Notes: generated by a model not told the origin, from the sequence alone. 64,000 bases of DNA from Lysinibacillus fusiformis (GCF_016925635.1 NZ_CP070490.1:2176001-2240000), one strand, 5' to 3'; counted from the stretch's first letter, positions 8,644 through 17,492 are shown. Translations and numbers: made by a program.

Positions 8644-8964
8644 TTAATGATCTTCAACCAGGCTTTGAAGCTGAGCCAATTTATTGTCCCAAAATAAATG
8701 GAAGTATTGGAGCCAATCTTCAATCTCCTTTAGGCGCTCACTATGCAACGTATAGATTTTTTCGCGCCCTTTTTTTTGAGCAGAGATCAGCTCCGCTTGT
8801 TCCAATATTTTCAAGTGCTTCACAACAGCCGTTCGACTAATTTCAAAATGCTCAGAAATATTGGAAATGGGTCTATCACTTGCTACAAGGAGCTGTAAAA
8901 TATTTCTTCTTGTCGGATCAGCAATTGCTTGAAAAACATCATACTTTATTGCTGGTTGTGTCAT
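8644..8964 (-). CDS. ArsR-family HTH repressor
   Basis: 106 residues with an ArsR winged helix: VFQAIADPTRRNILQLL, then recognition helix ISRTAVVKHLKILEQAELI and wing KKGREKIYTL. No cysteine metal site of the ELCVCDL type is present, so this is the non-metal subgroup often paired with AHSA1-domain proteins. It follows such a gene directly, with stop and start overlapping (TAATG). It probably represses its own operon; the 20-bp inverted repeat at 9480-9525 is a candidate operator. Confidence 0.88.
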   Translation of the reverse strand: MTQPAIKYDVFQAIADPTRRNILQLLVASDRPISNISEHFEISRTAVVKHLKILEQAELISAQKKGREKIYTLHSERLKEIEDWLQYFHLFWDNKLAQLQSLVEDH

Positions 8965-9386
8965 TAGGATTCAGCAGCCTCTTTTAATTTATGATTAATA
9001 ATCATTGTCCAGCCGCCATCCATATTAGTACGTACGGCTTCAGTGGTAGTGTTCGCTTTAGGAATAATATGTGAAGCTTCCTTCCAGCCACCATGTGTTA
9101 AAGTAAATTCAGTTTGCTCGCCTACTTCTTTTAGCTCAAAAGTTACGAACCAGCCATCTTGATCCCAAGCAAATCGCAAAAAGTGTGGTGCATCTACACG
9201 TTCTACCTTACAGGGTGATGGGCCAAACGGTGATTGAATTGTGAATTCGTGGCCTTCAATCGGTTGAAAATCATTTGGCATAAACCAAGAAGCAATTTTG
9301 TCAGCCGTAGCGACAGTCTCCCAAACTTTTTCGATAGGGGCATCCAATGTAATTGTTTTGACAATATCCTGTAATTTTTCAGTCAT
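8964..9386 (-). CDS. SRPBCC/AHSA1-domain protein
   Basis: 140 residues with the START-like fold of the Aha1 C-terminal family: [26 protein letters not shown] at the start, [19 protein letters not shown] in the middle and the C-terminal helix [17 protein letters not shown]. Such proteins bind hydrophobic ligands; substrates are generally unknown. It is the first gene of a two-gene operon with an ArsR repressor, a very common pairing in Bacilli. RBS aaggag precedes the ATG. Confidence 0.85.
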   Translation of the reverse strand: MTEKLQDIVKTITLDAPIEKVWETVATADKIASWFMPNDFQPIEGHEFTIQSPFGPSPCKVERVDAPHFLRFAWDQDGWFVTFELKEVGEQTEFTLTHGGWKEASHIIPKANTTTEAVRTNMDGGWTMIINHKLKEAAES

Positions 9387-9479
9387 GTTCTATTACTCCT
9401 TTTTGATTGATGAGTGATACCTTGGCGTAATGGTGTTCAACGTTATTCGAGTCCACTATAGCAAAGGGGTTGGCAACAA

Positions 9480-9525
9480 ATATAACCATAAGGTGTTATG
9501 AATATATAACACCTTATGGTTATAT
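9480..9525. repeat. perfect 20-bp inverted repeat between divergent genes
   Basis: Arms 9480-9499 and 9506-9525 are exact reverse complements (core AACCATAAGGTGTTAT) with a 6-nt spacer. It has no T-run and lies between the divergent AHSA1-ArsR operon and the LysE exporter gene, 94 bp from one start and 88 bp from the other. Operator for the ArsR repressor is the simplest reading. Confidence 0.8.
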
Positions 9526-9612
9526 GTCAATGAAAACAATTTGTATCTTTCTGTTAGTCTTTACGTATGTTACAATTACTTTTATAATTTTCTGACAGAA
9601 AGAGGGCGTAAT

Positions 9613-10251
9613 ATGGTTAATATATCTGTGTTCTTAGTTATGTGCATTTTACTTATTATTTTACCTGGCCCTGATACAGCGATTGCTACAAAGAACACGC
9701 TGACTGTAAGCAGAAAGGGCGGTTTACAAACAATCCTAGGTTCTTGCTGCGGTTTATTAATTCATACTTGTGCGGCTGTTATTGGACTTTCGGCGATTAT
9801 TGTGAAATCTGCCTATATATTCGCTGTTCTAAAATATGTTGGTGCGGTTTATTTATGTTATTTAGGTATCAAAACCTTGTGGACACTTCGAACAATTCGG
9901 ACACAATCTCCAGTTGTACAAGATGAAGCAAGTATAGAACACAAATATTCTCAACAGTCTTGCTTTAAACAGGGATTTCTCACAAATGTGACAAATCCAA
10001 AGGTCGCAGTATTTTTCCTAACATTTCTCCCTCAATTTGTAGATGGAAATAATGGAACATTTCTCCCCTTTTTAATAATGGGTCTCATTTATACAGCATT
10101 AACAATGCTATGGTTTATCTTCTACGTTTACCTTTTAGATCGAATTAGTGCATTTATGAAAAAGCCATCAACCAAGGCAGTAATTGAAGGATTAACAGGT
10201 GCAATATTAATCGCATTTGGCATTAAATTAGCATTAGAAAAAGCGCACTAA
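9613..10251 (+). CDS. LysE/RhtB-family amino-acid exporter
   Basis: 212 residues from the ATG at 9613 (RBS aaagagg; an upstream ATG at 9541 lies in the promoter zone). The family signature is present: ILPGPDTAIATKN near residue 15, GLLIHTCAAVIGLSAI near 47, and FLTNVTNPKVAVFFLTFLPQF near 122. Six hydrophobic segments are expected and seen. It should export small amino acids or related metabolites across the membrane; the substrate is not predictable. It is a single gene ended by a strong terminator. Confidence 0.88.
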   Translation: MVNISVFLVMCILLIILPGPDTAIATKNTLTVSRKGGLQTILGSCCGLLIHTCAAVIGLSAIIVKSAYIFAVLKYVGAVYLCYLGIKTLWTLRTIRTQSPVVQDEASIEHKYSQQSCFKQGFLTNVTNPKVAVFFLTFLPQFVDGNNGTFLPFLIMGLIYTALTMLWFIFYVYLLDRISAFMKKPSTKAVIEGLTGAILIAFGIKLALEKAH

Positions 10252-10252
10252 A

Positions 10253-10306
10253 AAATACACCACCTTATTAGAGTTATTTTTTACTATAAAGGTGGTGTAT
10301 TTTTTG
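10253..10306 (+). terminator. Rho-independent terminator after the LysE-type exporter gene
   Basis: Stem AAATACACCACCTT / AAGGTGGTGTATTT with a following T-run. Confidence 0.85.
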
Positions 10307-10348
10307 TTGGCACTTATTAAGATAGGATCGTTTCTCTTTGAAAAAATT

Positions 10349-10504
10349 CTATTTAGGTTGGCTTATATTTGTCAGTAGAAGATTTTTAAGTCTTTCTTGT
10401 AAAAATTTTTTCTTTTCTGCACGCTTTTTATAGAGAGAAAAAGATTTTATAACAAATAAAGCAACTAGTATGATGACAATCAATGAAATAAATGAAAATA
10501 ACAT
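10349..10504 (-). CDS. small single-span membrane protein (51 aa)
   Basis: A short minus-strand frame begins ATG after RBS agagga (7 nt spacing). It encodes one N-terminal hydrophobic span (FSFISLIVIILVALFVI) followed by a strongly basic, helical tail (KKRAEKKKFLQERLKNLLL). It starts 24 nt after the stop of the 227-residue hypothetical gene at 10528-11211 and is probably cotranscribed. Function unknown. The RBS, topology and codon use argue that it is real. Confidence 0.6.
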   Translation of the reverse strand: MLFSFISLIVIILVALFVIKSFSLYKKRAEKKKFLQERLKNLLLTNISQPK

Positions 10505-10527
10505 CGTAAAATCCTCTATCCGATTAG

Positions 10528-11211
10528 TTACATAGAAAGTTCGTTAGTAACAAAAATTTTATTCGTAATAACAAACGTTAATAATATATTTAAAGCAATT
10601 AATTTTGGTCTGCCTTGTTGCTGAATAATAATGTGAGAAAACTTTAAATTAGCTATACGGTTAGCTAATGTATACTCCTCGGCTCCTGTTACCTGTCTAC
10701 CATCGGGGGTACATCCTAAAACAAAATGCCCAGCGTAAGAATTCTTGAGCACATAGGGATGCATGGATTGATAATGAACTTCCATGATCGTATCTGCTTC
10801 AATCATATAATGATGAGTTACTAGAAATTTTTTTAACGCGCCTTTTAGGTCAATGGCGATGGCTGTATCAGCTAGAATTGTGCGGAAATAAACAGGCACG
10901 ATGTTGGCATGTTTAATATAAGGCTTTACTTCAATGCAAATTTCACCAGAATGTTGTACAAATAGCTGAACAATTGCTTGATGAATTCCATCTGTTAAAG
11001 TGACCATGGTATTTCCGAAATGAGCACTTTTAAAGAAAATACTGTCATCAGCAATATAGCCAACAGCAATATGACGATTCTCAATATGTAGCGATTTAGC
11101 TTTCACTCCTAAAACTTCCTCACAGTTCTTTAATTCATAAACATGTTGCTGAAATGTAAGACCTAAATAATGCCTATTAACTATTCGATTTTCAAGCAAT
11201 TGCTTCAACAT
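10528..11211 (-). CDS. hypothetical protein (227 aa)
   Basis: No family was recognised. Mixed alpha/beta composition, no signal peptide, no transmembrane span, no metal or nucleotide motif. Mid-protein features include CTPDGRQVTGAEEY. The start has RBS ggag and is well isolated from the LysR gene to its right. A small membrane protein gene follows 24 nt after the stop. Coding is supported by length and codon use only. Confidence 0.65.
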   Translation of the reverse strand: MLKQLLENRIVNRHYLGLTFQQHVYELKNCEEVLGVKAKSLHIENRHIAVGYIADDSIFFKSAHFGNTMVTLTDGIHQAIVQLFVQHSGEICIEVKPYIKHANIVPVYFRTILADTAIAIDLKGALKKFLVTHHYMIEADTIMEVHYQSMHPYVLKNSYAGHFVLGCTPDGRQVTGAEEYTLANRIANLKFSHIIIQQQGRPKLIALNILLTFVITNKIFVTNELSM

Positions 11212-11452
11212 CTGTTACATCTCCAATCTTTGATAAATTATGACAATATTCATAATTGATTGTAGGTCATATAACTCTCAAAAAACTCTCCAAAAGTCGA
11301 AAAGATACGTATAATGGCAGGGGTGAATATATCTAAATTTTATAGTTCAACACATTGCAAAGGATTAAAAAGAAAGGATGGAGAATTTATTGCTAAAGGG
11401 TAGTACTTGTAGATGCTTTTATAACAAATACGAATAAATGGAGAAGATAGTG

Positions 11453-12361
11453 ATGGAATTAAGAGATTTAAAAGCCTTTATGGCTGTTGTTGAGCATAGG
11501 AGTTTTACAAAGGCTGCACATTATTCCTTTGTATCTCAGCCTTCATTAAGCAAAAGTATTAAAAAATTAGAAGAATCATTACAAGTTGAATTGTTGAACA
11601 GATCAACGCGTAATGTAGAACTTACTGATGCAGGTAGCATTGTTTATAATCAAGGACAAAAAATAATGCATGCTGTCCAAGAACTACATATTTTGCTAGA
11701 CGATTTATTAAATATTAAAACAGGTGCTATCAAGTTAGGGATTCCACCTTTAATTGGAACATTATTTTTCCCTGAAATCGCTAGGGGATTTCATCAGCTA
11801 TATCCTGAAGTACATTTAGCACTTATCGAACGTGGTGCAAAAATGGTAGAAATGCTAGTTGAAAATGGTGATGTTGATATGGGCATCGTTGTATTACCAG
11901 TAGATGAAAGGAAGTTTGCTGTTCAATCCTTTATAGAAGACCAGTTTTATGTCTTTATGAATGAATCTCACCCCTATGCAAACCAGGAATCCATAGCTTT
12001 ACAAGATTTAAAAAATGAAACGTTCATTATCTTTGCAGAGGAGTTCACGCTTCACGACTATATAATTAAATCCTGTGAAAGTGTTGGTTTTACACCTACA
12101 ATCGGCTATAAAAGTTCACAGTGGGACCTGATTGTAGAGTTAGTATCCTCCAATTTAGGGGTTACATTGTTACCTCATTCCATTGCAGCTAAGCAAACAA
12201 ATACTAATGTGAAAATAATTCCATTAGATGATTTTGAAATGCCGTGGCGTTTAGGGATTATTACGAAGAAAAATACCTATCAATCTTATGCATTAAAACA
12301 GTTACTTGAAATGATAGGTAGGAATAGGGAAAATAGATTTATTCCTTATAGGAATAAGTAG
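11453..12361 (+). CDS. LysR-family transcriptional regulator
   Basis: 302 residues from the ATG at 11453; the upstream ATG at 11438 overlaps the RBS (ggag at 11440). Residues 1-60 are the LysR winged helix (MELRDLKAFMAVVEHRSFTKAAH, then SQPSLSKSIKKLEESL). Residues 90-300 are the effector-binding domain (KLGIPPLIGTLFFPEIARGF, DMGIVVLP). It lies directly upstream of the acetoacetate CoA-transferase genes in the same direction, with a promoter-sized gap, and may regulate them. Its effector is unknown. Confidence 0.85.
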   Translation: MELRDLKAFMAVVEHRSFTKAAHYSFVSQPSLSKSIKKLEESLQVELLNRSTRNVELTDAGSIVYNQGQKIMHAVQELHILLDDLLNIKTGAIKLGIPPLIGTLFFPEIARGFHQLYPEVHLALIERGAKMVEMLVENGDVDMGIVVLPVDERKFAVQSFIEDQFYVFMNESHPYANQESIALQDLKNETFIIFAEEFTLHDYIIKSCESVGFTPTIGYKSSQWDLIVELVSSNLGVTLLPHSIAAKQTNTNVKIIPLDDFEMPWRLGIITKKNTYQSYALKQLLEMIGRNRENRFIPYRNK

Positions 12362-12444
12362 TATTCTAATTAATTCCTTTACTTGTAAAATAGCAATGAT
12401 GTAGAATTTTCCTTAATAAACGAGCAATTCAGGGAGGTTTCGAG

Positions 12445-13152
12445 ATGGGGAATGGCAAGGTATGGAGTTCTTTTGAAGAGGCGATTGCGGATATTAAGGA
12501 TGGAGATACATTAGCTGTAGGAGGCTTCGGGCTATGTGGTATACCCGAAAAATCAATCGCAGCATTAGTGCAACAGGGAACAAAGGATTTAACCGTTGTC
12601 AGTAACAACTGTGGTGTAGATGACTGGGGATTGGGTCTACTATTAGCAAACAAGCAAATACAAAAAATGGTTGCTTCATATGTAGGTGAAAATAAGATTT
12701 TTGAACAACAATTTTTAAGTGGTGAGCTAGAAGTAGAGTTGACACCGCAAGGAACTCTTGCAGAACGTTTGCGTGCAGGTGGAGCGGGAATTCCTGGTTT
12801 TTACACATCTACAGGGGTTGGAACGCCAATTGCTGAAGGAAAAGAAGTGAAGGTTTTTGATGGCAAAGAATATATTTTGGAAGAAGGTATTGTTGCTGAC
12901 TTTGCTCTGGTCAAAGCATGGAAAGCCGATAAACTAGGAAATTTAGTTTATAGAAAAACATCACGCAATTTTAATCCATTAGCTGCTATGTCAGGGAAAA
13001 TTACAATAGCTGAAGTGGAGGAAATTGTAGAAGTAGGCGAGCTAGATCCTGATCACATTCATACACCAGGAGTTTTTGTACAACGTGTATTATTAGGTGA
13101 AAATTACGAGAAACGTATTGAGCGTTTAACGGTGAAAAAGGGGGAAGCATGA
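12445..13152 (+). CDS. scoA: 3-oxoacid (acetoacetate) CoA-transferase subunit A
   Basis: 235 residues. Family I CoA-transferase alpha subunit: [19 protein letters not shown] near residue 25 (glycine-rich CoA-binding motif), [15 protein letters not shown] near 50, and [15 protein letters not shown] near 110. With subunit B, encoded by the overlapping next gene, it moves CoA between succinyl-CoA and acetoacetate, or short acyl-CoAs, in ketone-body and branched-acid catabolism. RBS ggagg precedes the ATG. The two subunits together match the SCOT/AtoDA length. Confidence 0.92.
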   Translation: MGNGKVWSSFEEAIADIKDGDTLAVGGFGLCGIPEKSIAALVQQGTKDLTVVSNNCGVDDWGLGLLLANKQIQKMVASYVGENKIFEQQFLSGELEVELTPQGTLAERLRAGGAGIPGFYTSTGVGTPIAEGKEVKVFDGKEYILEEGIVADFALVKAWKADKLGNLVYRKTSRNFNPLAAMSGKITIAEVEEIVEVGELDPDHIHTPGVFVQRVLLGENYEKRIERLTVKKGEA

Positions 13153-13790
13153 TGGATACAAGACAAAAAATTGTTAACCGTGCAGTAAAAGAAATAGCCA
13201 ACGGTATGAACGTCAATTTAGGCATAGGTATTCCAACACTTGTTGCGAACGCGATCCCAACCGATTATGACGTACTCTTACAATCCGAAAACGGACTTCT
13301 CGGTATTGGTCCTTATCCAGTAGAAGATGCAGTAGATCCTGATTTAATCAATGCAGGTAAAGAAACAGTTACGGCAGTTCCAGGGGCATCCTTTTTTGAC
13401 AGTGCAGAATCATTTGCGATGATTCGAGGTGGACATATTGACCTTGCTATCTTAGGAGGTATGGAGGTATCTGAAACAGGAGACCTTGCTAACTGGATGA
13501 TTCCGGGGAAAATGGTGAAGGGCATGGGTGGCGCAATGGACCTCGTCGTTGGTGCCAAGAGAGTGATTGTCGTCATGGAGCATGTAAATAAAAATGGTGA
13601 ATCTAAAATTAAAAAACAATGTGAACTCCCACTAACGGGTAAAGGTGTCGTACATCGATTAATTACAGATTTGGCTGTATTTGATTTTACGAAAGATGGC
13701 ATGCAACTGATAGAATTAGCAGATGGTGTATCTTTAGAGGAAGTAAAAGAGAAAACAGCTGCTTCTTTTAGCGTTGCTCTTATACAATAA
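13149..13790 (+). CDS. scoB: 3-oxoacid (acetoacetate) CoA-transferase subunit B
   Basis: 213 residues; the start overlaps the scoA stop (ATGA), showing translational coupling. The catalytic glutamate lies in [12 protein letters not shown] near residue 47, the hallmark of family I beta subunits. [13 protein letters not shown] near 24 and [18 protein letters not shown] near 107 are also diagnostic. It forms the active heteromer with ScoA in the cytoplasm. A second in-frame ATG directly follows the first. Confidence 0.93.
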   Translation: MMDTRQKIVNRAVKEIANGMNVNLGIGIPTLVANAIPTDYDVLLQSENGLLGIGPYPVEDAVDPDLINAGKETVTAVPGASFFDSAESFAMIRGGHIDLAILGGMEVSETGDLANWMIPGKMVKGMGGAMDLVVGAKRVIVVMEHVNKNGESKIKKQCELPLTGKGVVHRLITDLAVFDFTKDGMQLIELADGVSLEEVKEKTAASFSVALIQ

Positions 13791-13860
13791 CTTCAGACCT
13801 AGGACTGTTTCTAGCGTTATGGTCTCATTTTACAATAGTCTAAAAGGAGATTTCATAACA

Positions 13861-14274
13861 ATGGAACAACAATGGACAAATGAATTAGCAGTCGCACAGG
13901 TGCGTGTGGCAAGACCAACCGATCAGCTAAAGGAAGTAGAACGGTTTTACTGTGAAGGTGTCGGATTAAAGAAAATTGGTTCGTTTACAGAACATTGTGG
14001 CTATAATGGTTTAATGATTGGTCTTCCAAATGCAGGTTATCACTTAGAATTTACTGAGCATATTGACGGTAGCCCTTGTCCAGCACCAAGTAAGGACAAT
14101 CTTCTCGTACTTTATATTCCAAACAGAGATACGATTCGCCATATTGCTGAACGTCTTGCTGTCATGGGATATCCCGAAGTTGAGCCTGAAAATCCATATT
14201 GGGCTGAGAAAGGGGTAACCATTGAAGACCCTGATGGCTGGCGTCTAGTATTCATGAATACGGAAGGTATTTAA
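13861..14274 (+). CDS. VOC-superfamily (glyoxalase-like) protein, YycE-like
   Basis: 137 residues from the ATG at 13861 with RBS aaaggag; the frame is open upstream to 13774 but without an RBS. Two beta-alpha-beta-beta-beta modules of the vicinal-oxygen-chelate fold: VRVARPTDQLKEVERFYCEGVGLKKIGSF at the start and VTIEDPDGWRLVFMN at the end, with YHLEFTEH between. The pattern matches YycE of B. subtilis, of unknown function. It may be a metal-dependent lyase, isomerase or resistance protein. It lies 70 nt after scoB and might share its transcript. Confidence 0.78.
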   Translation: MEQQWTNELAVAQVRVARPTDQLKEVERFYCEGVGLKKIGSFTEHCGYNGLMIGLPNAGYHLEFTEHIDGSPCPAPSKDNLLVLYIPNRDTIRHIAERLAVMGYPEVEPENPYWAEKGVTIEDPDGWRLVFMNTEGI

Positions 14275-14287
14275 ATAGAAAATTTTA

Positions 14288-14321
14288 AGCACGAGCACGT
14301 ATGTAGTCTCGTGTTTTTTTG
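14288..14321 (+). terminator. Rho-independent terminator after the VOC gene
   Basis: Stem CACGAG / CTCGTG followed by seven T. Confidence 0.75.
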
Positions 14322-14370
14322 TAACCTAAAATACCCCTTGTAGTATATAATCTGTTTAGGGGGTTACTAA

Positions 14371-14715
14371 ATGCAACGAATAACGACATTGAACAAATGG
14401 TGCGAGGTTTTGGAGCAATCGAAGCTCAAACCTTGTCTTGTATTAAAAATTAGCATGACATGTATAAGTAGTATTTCAGCATTAAAGGAATACAAAGCAT
14501 TACAAAGGAAATTGCCTAAATACCTTGTCATCGTACAAATGGATCGTGTGGTTTCCAATGCTATTGCCTGTGATCTTCAAGTGAAGCACGAATCACCACA
14601 GCTAATAATCCTGCAGGGTAAGAAAGGCATTTGGCAAGCAACGCACTATAAAATAAAGCAACCTCTTTTAGTAGCCGCTATAGAACAGTATGTAAAAAAA
14701 GATACGCCACAATAG
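14371..14715 (+). CDS. monothiol bacilliredoxin, YtxJ/BrxC family
   Basis: 114 residues, thioredoxin fold. The redox site sits in KISMTCISSISALKEYKAL near residue 30; family members usually show T-C-P-I-S, here T-C-I-S-S, so the single Cys is kept and the Pro is lost. VKHESPQLIILQGKKGIWQATH near residue 75 (cis-Pro region) is typical of YtxJ. These proteins reduce bacillithiol-protein mixed disulfides in the cytoplasm. RBS ggggg lies before the ATG. The sequence is more divergent than usual, so a related role is possible. Confidence 0.72.
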   Translation: MQRITTLNKWCEVLEQSKLKPCLVLKISMTCISSISALKEYKALQRKLPKYLVIVQMDRVVSNAIACDLQVKHESPQLIILQGKKGIWQATHYKIKQPLLVAAIEQYVKKDTPQ

Positions 14716-14733
14716 GTTGTGGGGTATCTTTGT
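14698..14733. terminator. terminator between convergent genes
   Basis: Stem AAAGATACgCCACAA / TTGTGGgGTATCTTT begins inside the last codons of the YtxJ-like gene and ends just before the stop of the lipoprotein gene on the other strand; flanking A and T runs let it serve both. Confidence 0.7.
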
Positions 14734-14737
14734 GTGG

Positions 14738-15196
14738 TTAATCCTCCAAAGCCTCATCTTCATGATAATTTGTTGCGCTAGACTCGATATCAACTTGTAG
14801 ATAATTGGCCCAGTCTACTTTGTGAAAATCCTCTTCACTGAAATAAATATTCAAAACCTCAGTCATCGTTTTGTCCCCATCAGGTTCCGTGAGAGGAGCA
14901 AACCAAGTAATAGCAGGTGTCTTCACGCTTTTTAATTTGGACAAATCAGCGAAAATTTTAGTAGAATCCTTCAACATCTGACTTTTCGATCCTTCTGTCA
15001 CATCTGTATCTTGAATGGAAATTGTGACAACACCGTCTTTCGATTCTTCCACAGAGAATTCATTTTTCACAATCGCACCCACAATATCTTCAACATTCGT
15101 ATTTTGATCGACTGCTACTTCCTTTGGTTCCGCGTTCTTTCCACAAGCTACTAACAGTAGTGAAGTAAAAACCAATAGATAAATTAATTTCTTCAA
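14738..15196 (-). CDS. hypothetical lipoprotein
   Basis: 152 residues from a TTG start at 15196. The RBS ggagg lies 8 nt upstream of that TTG but only 2 nt from the upstream in-frame ATG (15202), so TTG is preferred; it gives the classical signal MKKLIYLLVFTSLLLVAC with lipobox LVAC. The mature part is acidic, with no recognised domain (VTISIQDTDVTEGSK, EDFHKVDWANYLQVD). Function unknown; membrane-anchored, outside the cell. Confidence 0.72.
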   Translation of the reverse strand: MKKLIYLLVFTSLLLVACGKNAEPKEVAVDQNTNVEDIVGAIVKNEFSVEESKDGVVTISIQDTDVTEGSKSQMLKDSTKIFADLSKLKSVKTPAITWFAPLTEPDGDKTMTEVLNIYFSEEDFHKVDWANYLQVDIESSATNYHEDEALED

Positions 15197-15399
15197 TGTC
15201 ATAACCTCCCTTGTTACTCCATCTATGTGCAAAATAGAAGGGAATTATACAGAATACAAGAAGGTTGTCCACACTTTTTATGAATGGTTCGGTACTTGAT
15301 TGGATAGAGAAGAAGGGGAACTAGGAGCGATCAGGTTATGTGAAAATTAATGATATTAATTTTGTAAATACTGAAATTTTTAGGAGGGGAGAACATGTA

Positions 15400-15433
15400 T
15401 AAAAAGCACCTTAACCAAAATGGCTAAGGTGCT
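15400..15433 (-). terminator. probable native terminator of the interrupted 6S-like RNA gene
   Basis: On the minus strand the stem AGCACCTTAGCCA / TGGTTAAGGTGCT (one mismatch) is followed by TTTTT. It sits 18 bp beyond the left copy of the 57-bp repeat, where the minus-strand RNA gene would have ended before the element inserted. It now can only end transcripts from the integrase side. Confidence 0.7.
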
Positions 15434-15450
15434 GTATAAATAATGTAATG

Positions 15451-15507
15451 TAAAAAGCCGCGTATGCCGTAGTTATTATAGAAAGTTTTAAACCACCACT
15501 CCTCAAA
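15451..15507. repeat. left attachment-site repeat (57 bp, attL)
   Basis: A perfect copy of positions 29787-29843 (begins TAAAAAGCCGCGTATGCC, ends CACTCCTCAAA). It duplicates the 3' end of the structured RNA gene and marks the left junction of the integrated element. Confidence 0.92.
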
Positions 15508-15619
15508 TGTGGTGACAGCACTTGATTGTAATTGAATGAATTGTGATGAATGTTGATATATCAATGTTTTCGATGTTCTGCTTTTGTTCGTATATAATCT
15601 TTTTTAATTGCTTTAATTG

Positions 15620-15644
15620 AATTTTTGCACACGATTTGCACACG
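15620..15644. repeat. left integrase arm-type site (25 bp)
   Basis: Contains two tandem TTTGCACACG units and is identical to 29683-29707, in the same orientation, 112 bp inside the left attachment repeat. A third, degenerate unit (TTTAGCACATG) follows. Paired repeats just inside both ends are typical arm sites for a lambda-type integrase. Confidence 0.75.
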
Positions 15645-15655
15645 TTTAGCACATG

Positions 15656-16852
15656 TTAGTTTGAATTGCTTTTCGAAAACAGCATTTCAAACTTATCAGC
15701 AGCTGCACGATCTGCTGATTTTAAAGCGTGTCCATAAGTGTTCATTGTAATTGAAATGTCTGAATGTCCTAAACGCTCAGATATAATTTTTGCGTGTACT
15801 CCTTGGGCAATTAAAAGACTTGCAGATGTATGGCGTAGATCATGCAGTCGGATATATCGAAATTCATGCTTCTTCACAAACTTACTCCACCAATTGGAAG
15901 GGCTAGAAGGGTAGAGGTGCTGTCCATGTTCATTACAGAAAATCCACTCTCTTTCTTTCTCTGTCCATTTATCAGCCAGTCGCAATTTATCTTTTCTCCA
16001 TTGAAGGTGATACTCTTTCAATTCCTTCATCATGCTCCCAGGTAAGGAAACAACACGTTCTGATGAATCTGATTTCGTACCTTTTATTAGAGGTCCACTT
16101 CCTGTTAATACAATCGTTTGTTCTATTAGTATTTGTTGATTATCAAAGTCCACGTGTTTCCACTCAAGACCAAGTAATTCTCCTCTACGTAAGCCGGCAG
16201 TTACCGCTAATGTGAATAGAAGTCTCCAGTGTGAAGGCTCACTTTGCACTAGCTGTAATAGTTGAGCTATTTCATCCTCATTATAAACCTGTAACTTTTC
16301 CTTCACTGCATCTTTAGGTGGTTTCGGCTTTTTAATGCCGTCCATGGGATTCTTTTCGATTACTTTCCATTCTGTGGCATATTTAAATACGCTTTGAAGC
16401 GTGCGGTATATGTCTTGTTTGGAATGGTAAGTTAACTCTCCCTTATTACCATCTTTTCGTGTAAGGTTTTGTATTAGATTCAGTAGCATGAGCTGGTTTA
16501 TTTTATCCATGTGCATGTGACCGATCACTGGCAAGATATGATTTTTAAGTTTTAATCGATGGTTACTTATTGCTGTTTGTGATAGTTCAGTAAGAGCAAA
16601 TTTATTCTCCCATTCTTTTGCGAAGTCGGAAAATATCATATTGGATGGCGCAATGTATTCTCCAGATAGTACCTCTTTTTTAAACTTCATGTACTCATTA
16701 AGGACATACTCTTCTTTTTGTTTAGGTGTGTATTTACCTTCTACATAAAAAACCTTTGTTGCTCGTTTGTAATTGCCTTGTGCATCTTTTCCTAGACTAA
16801 CAGTGAATCTGTACTTATTATCATCGTTTTCGTACTTCTTTATATTAGCCAT
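15656..16852 (-). CDS. int: tyrosine-family site-specific integrase
   Basis: 398 residues with three parts: an arm-binding N-terminal domain (MANIKKYENDDNKYRFTVSLG), a SAM-like core-binding domain (residues 70-170, FSDFAKEWENKFALTELSQ), and the catalytic domain. Active-site residues are visible: Arg in TAGLRRGELLGL, a beta-hairpin Lys region (IKGTKSDSSERVV), His-x-x-Arg in LHDLRHTSAS, LGHSD, and the nucleophile Tyr in MNTYGHAL. It recombines the 57-bp repeats to insert or excise the element. RBS gaggag; it starts 6 nt after the repressor stop, so both share the leftward promoter. Confidence 0.95.
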   Translation of the reverse strand: MANIKKYENDDNKYRFTVSLGKDAQGNYKRATKVFYVEGKYTPKQKEEYVLNEYMKFKKEVLSGEYIAPSNMIFSDFAKEWENKFALTELSQTAISNHRLKLKNHILPVIGHMHMDKINQLMLLNLIQNLTRKDGNKGELTYHSKQDIYRTLQSVFKYATEWKVIEKNPMDGIKKPKPPKDAVKEKLQVYNEDEIAQLLQLVQSEPSHWRLLFTLAVTAGLRRGELLGLEWKHVDFDNQQILIEQTIVLTGSGPLIKGTKSDSSERVVSLPGSMMKELKEYHLQWRKDKLRLADKWTEKEREWIFCNEHGQHLYPSSPSNWWSKFVKKHEFRYIRLHDLRHTSASLLIAQGVHAKIISERLGHSDISITMNTYGHALKSADRAAADKFEMLFSKSNSN

Positions 16853-16858
16853 TTTGGT

Positions 16859-17326
16859 TTATTCCTCCTCATTTTGGTATTCAGGAAATAAGACTTCCAG
16901 CAACGTTAGTATTCTTTTGCGATCTTGTTCAGTAAGTAAATGACCTTTGTAGATGGGTTGTACGCTTTCAGATTGTAAGAGGTGTGATTCTTGGCGAAGG
17001 AAATTATCGATGTCTATCGCTTCCTCTAATGCTGATAATCGCAGATACGTATCTGTCACATTAATTTCATCTTTAAATTCATCAAAGGTTTGAGCCAGTC
17101 GTGCAGCCTTAGATAGATCCCTATAACCAGCTTCATGAAGCAATTCAGAGTAATCCAATTCAAGTGTTTCTGATAATTTCTTTAATACTTCGGGTGAAGG
17201 ATTTCTATTTCCATTTTCAATATTAGAAAGATATCCCTGCGACACATCTAACACGTTAGCAAGCTGTACAAGTGTTAGATTTTTTATTTTCCTTTGTTCT
17301 TTTATTATCATGCCTAATGATTTCAA
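16859..17326 (-). CDS. Xre/CI-type HTH repressor of the element
   Basis: 155 residues. Residues 5-65 are a Cro/CI helix-turn-helix (IIKEQRKIKNLTLVQLANVLDVSQGYLSNIENGNRNPSPEVLKKL shows the recognition helix). The remainder is a helical, acidic domain of about 85 residues without a LexA-type Ser-Lys protease or a ImmA-type HExxH site. That suggests derepression by a protein partner, as with Stl of SaPIs, rather than by self-cleavage (inference). It is divergent from the excisionase, and the 17422-17470 inverted repeat is its likely operator. Confidence 0.88.
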   Translation of the reverse strand: MKSLGMIIKEQRKIKNLTLVQLANVLDVSQGYLSNIENGNRNPSPEVLKKLSETLELDYSELLHEAGYRDLSKAARLAQTFDEFKDEINVTDTYLRLSALEEAIDIDNFLRQESHLLQSESVQPIYKGHLLTEQDRKRILTLLEVLFPEYQNEEE

Positions 17327-17383
17327 TTATTATCAACTCCATTAAGTTTTATTATGTCTATTATAAAATAAAATATGCCAATT

Positions 17384-17470
17384 GGATATAATTAATTGAC
17401 TTTTATTCCTTTTAGTGATAAATTATCCAACAAAATATAAAAATATTAAGAATATATCTTGTTGGATAAT
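17384..17470. promoter_or_regulatory. operator region between repressor and excisionase genes
   Basis: A perfect 12-bp inverted repeat, ATTATCCAACAA (17422-17433) and TTGTTGGATAAT (17459-17470), spans 25 nt. A related half-site TTGGATATAATT lies at 17384-17395. These three TTGGATA sites in the divergent promoter region are a credible switch for the repressor. Confidence 0.65.
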
Positions 17471-17492
17471 ATGGATAGGGAGGTATAAGATT

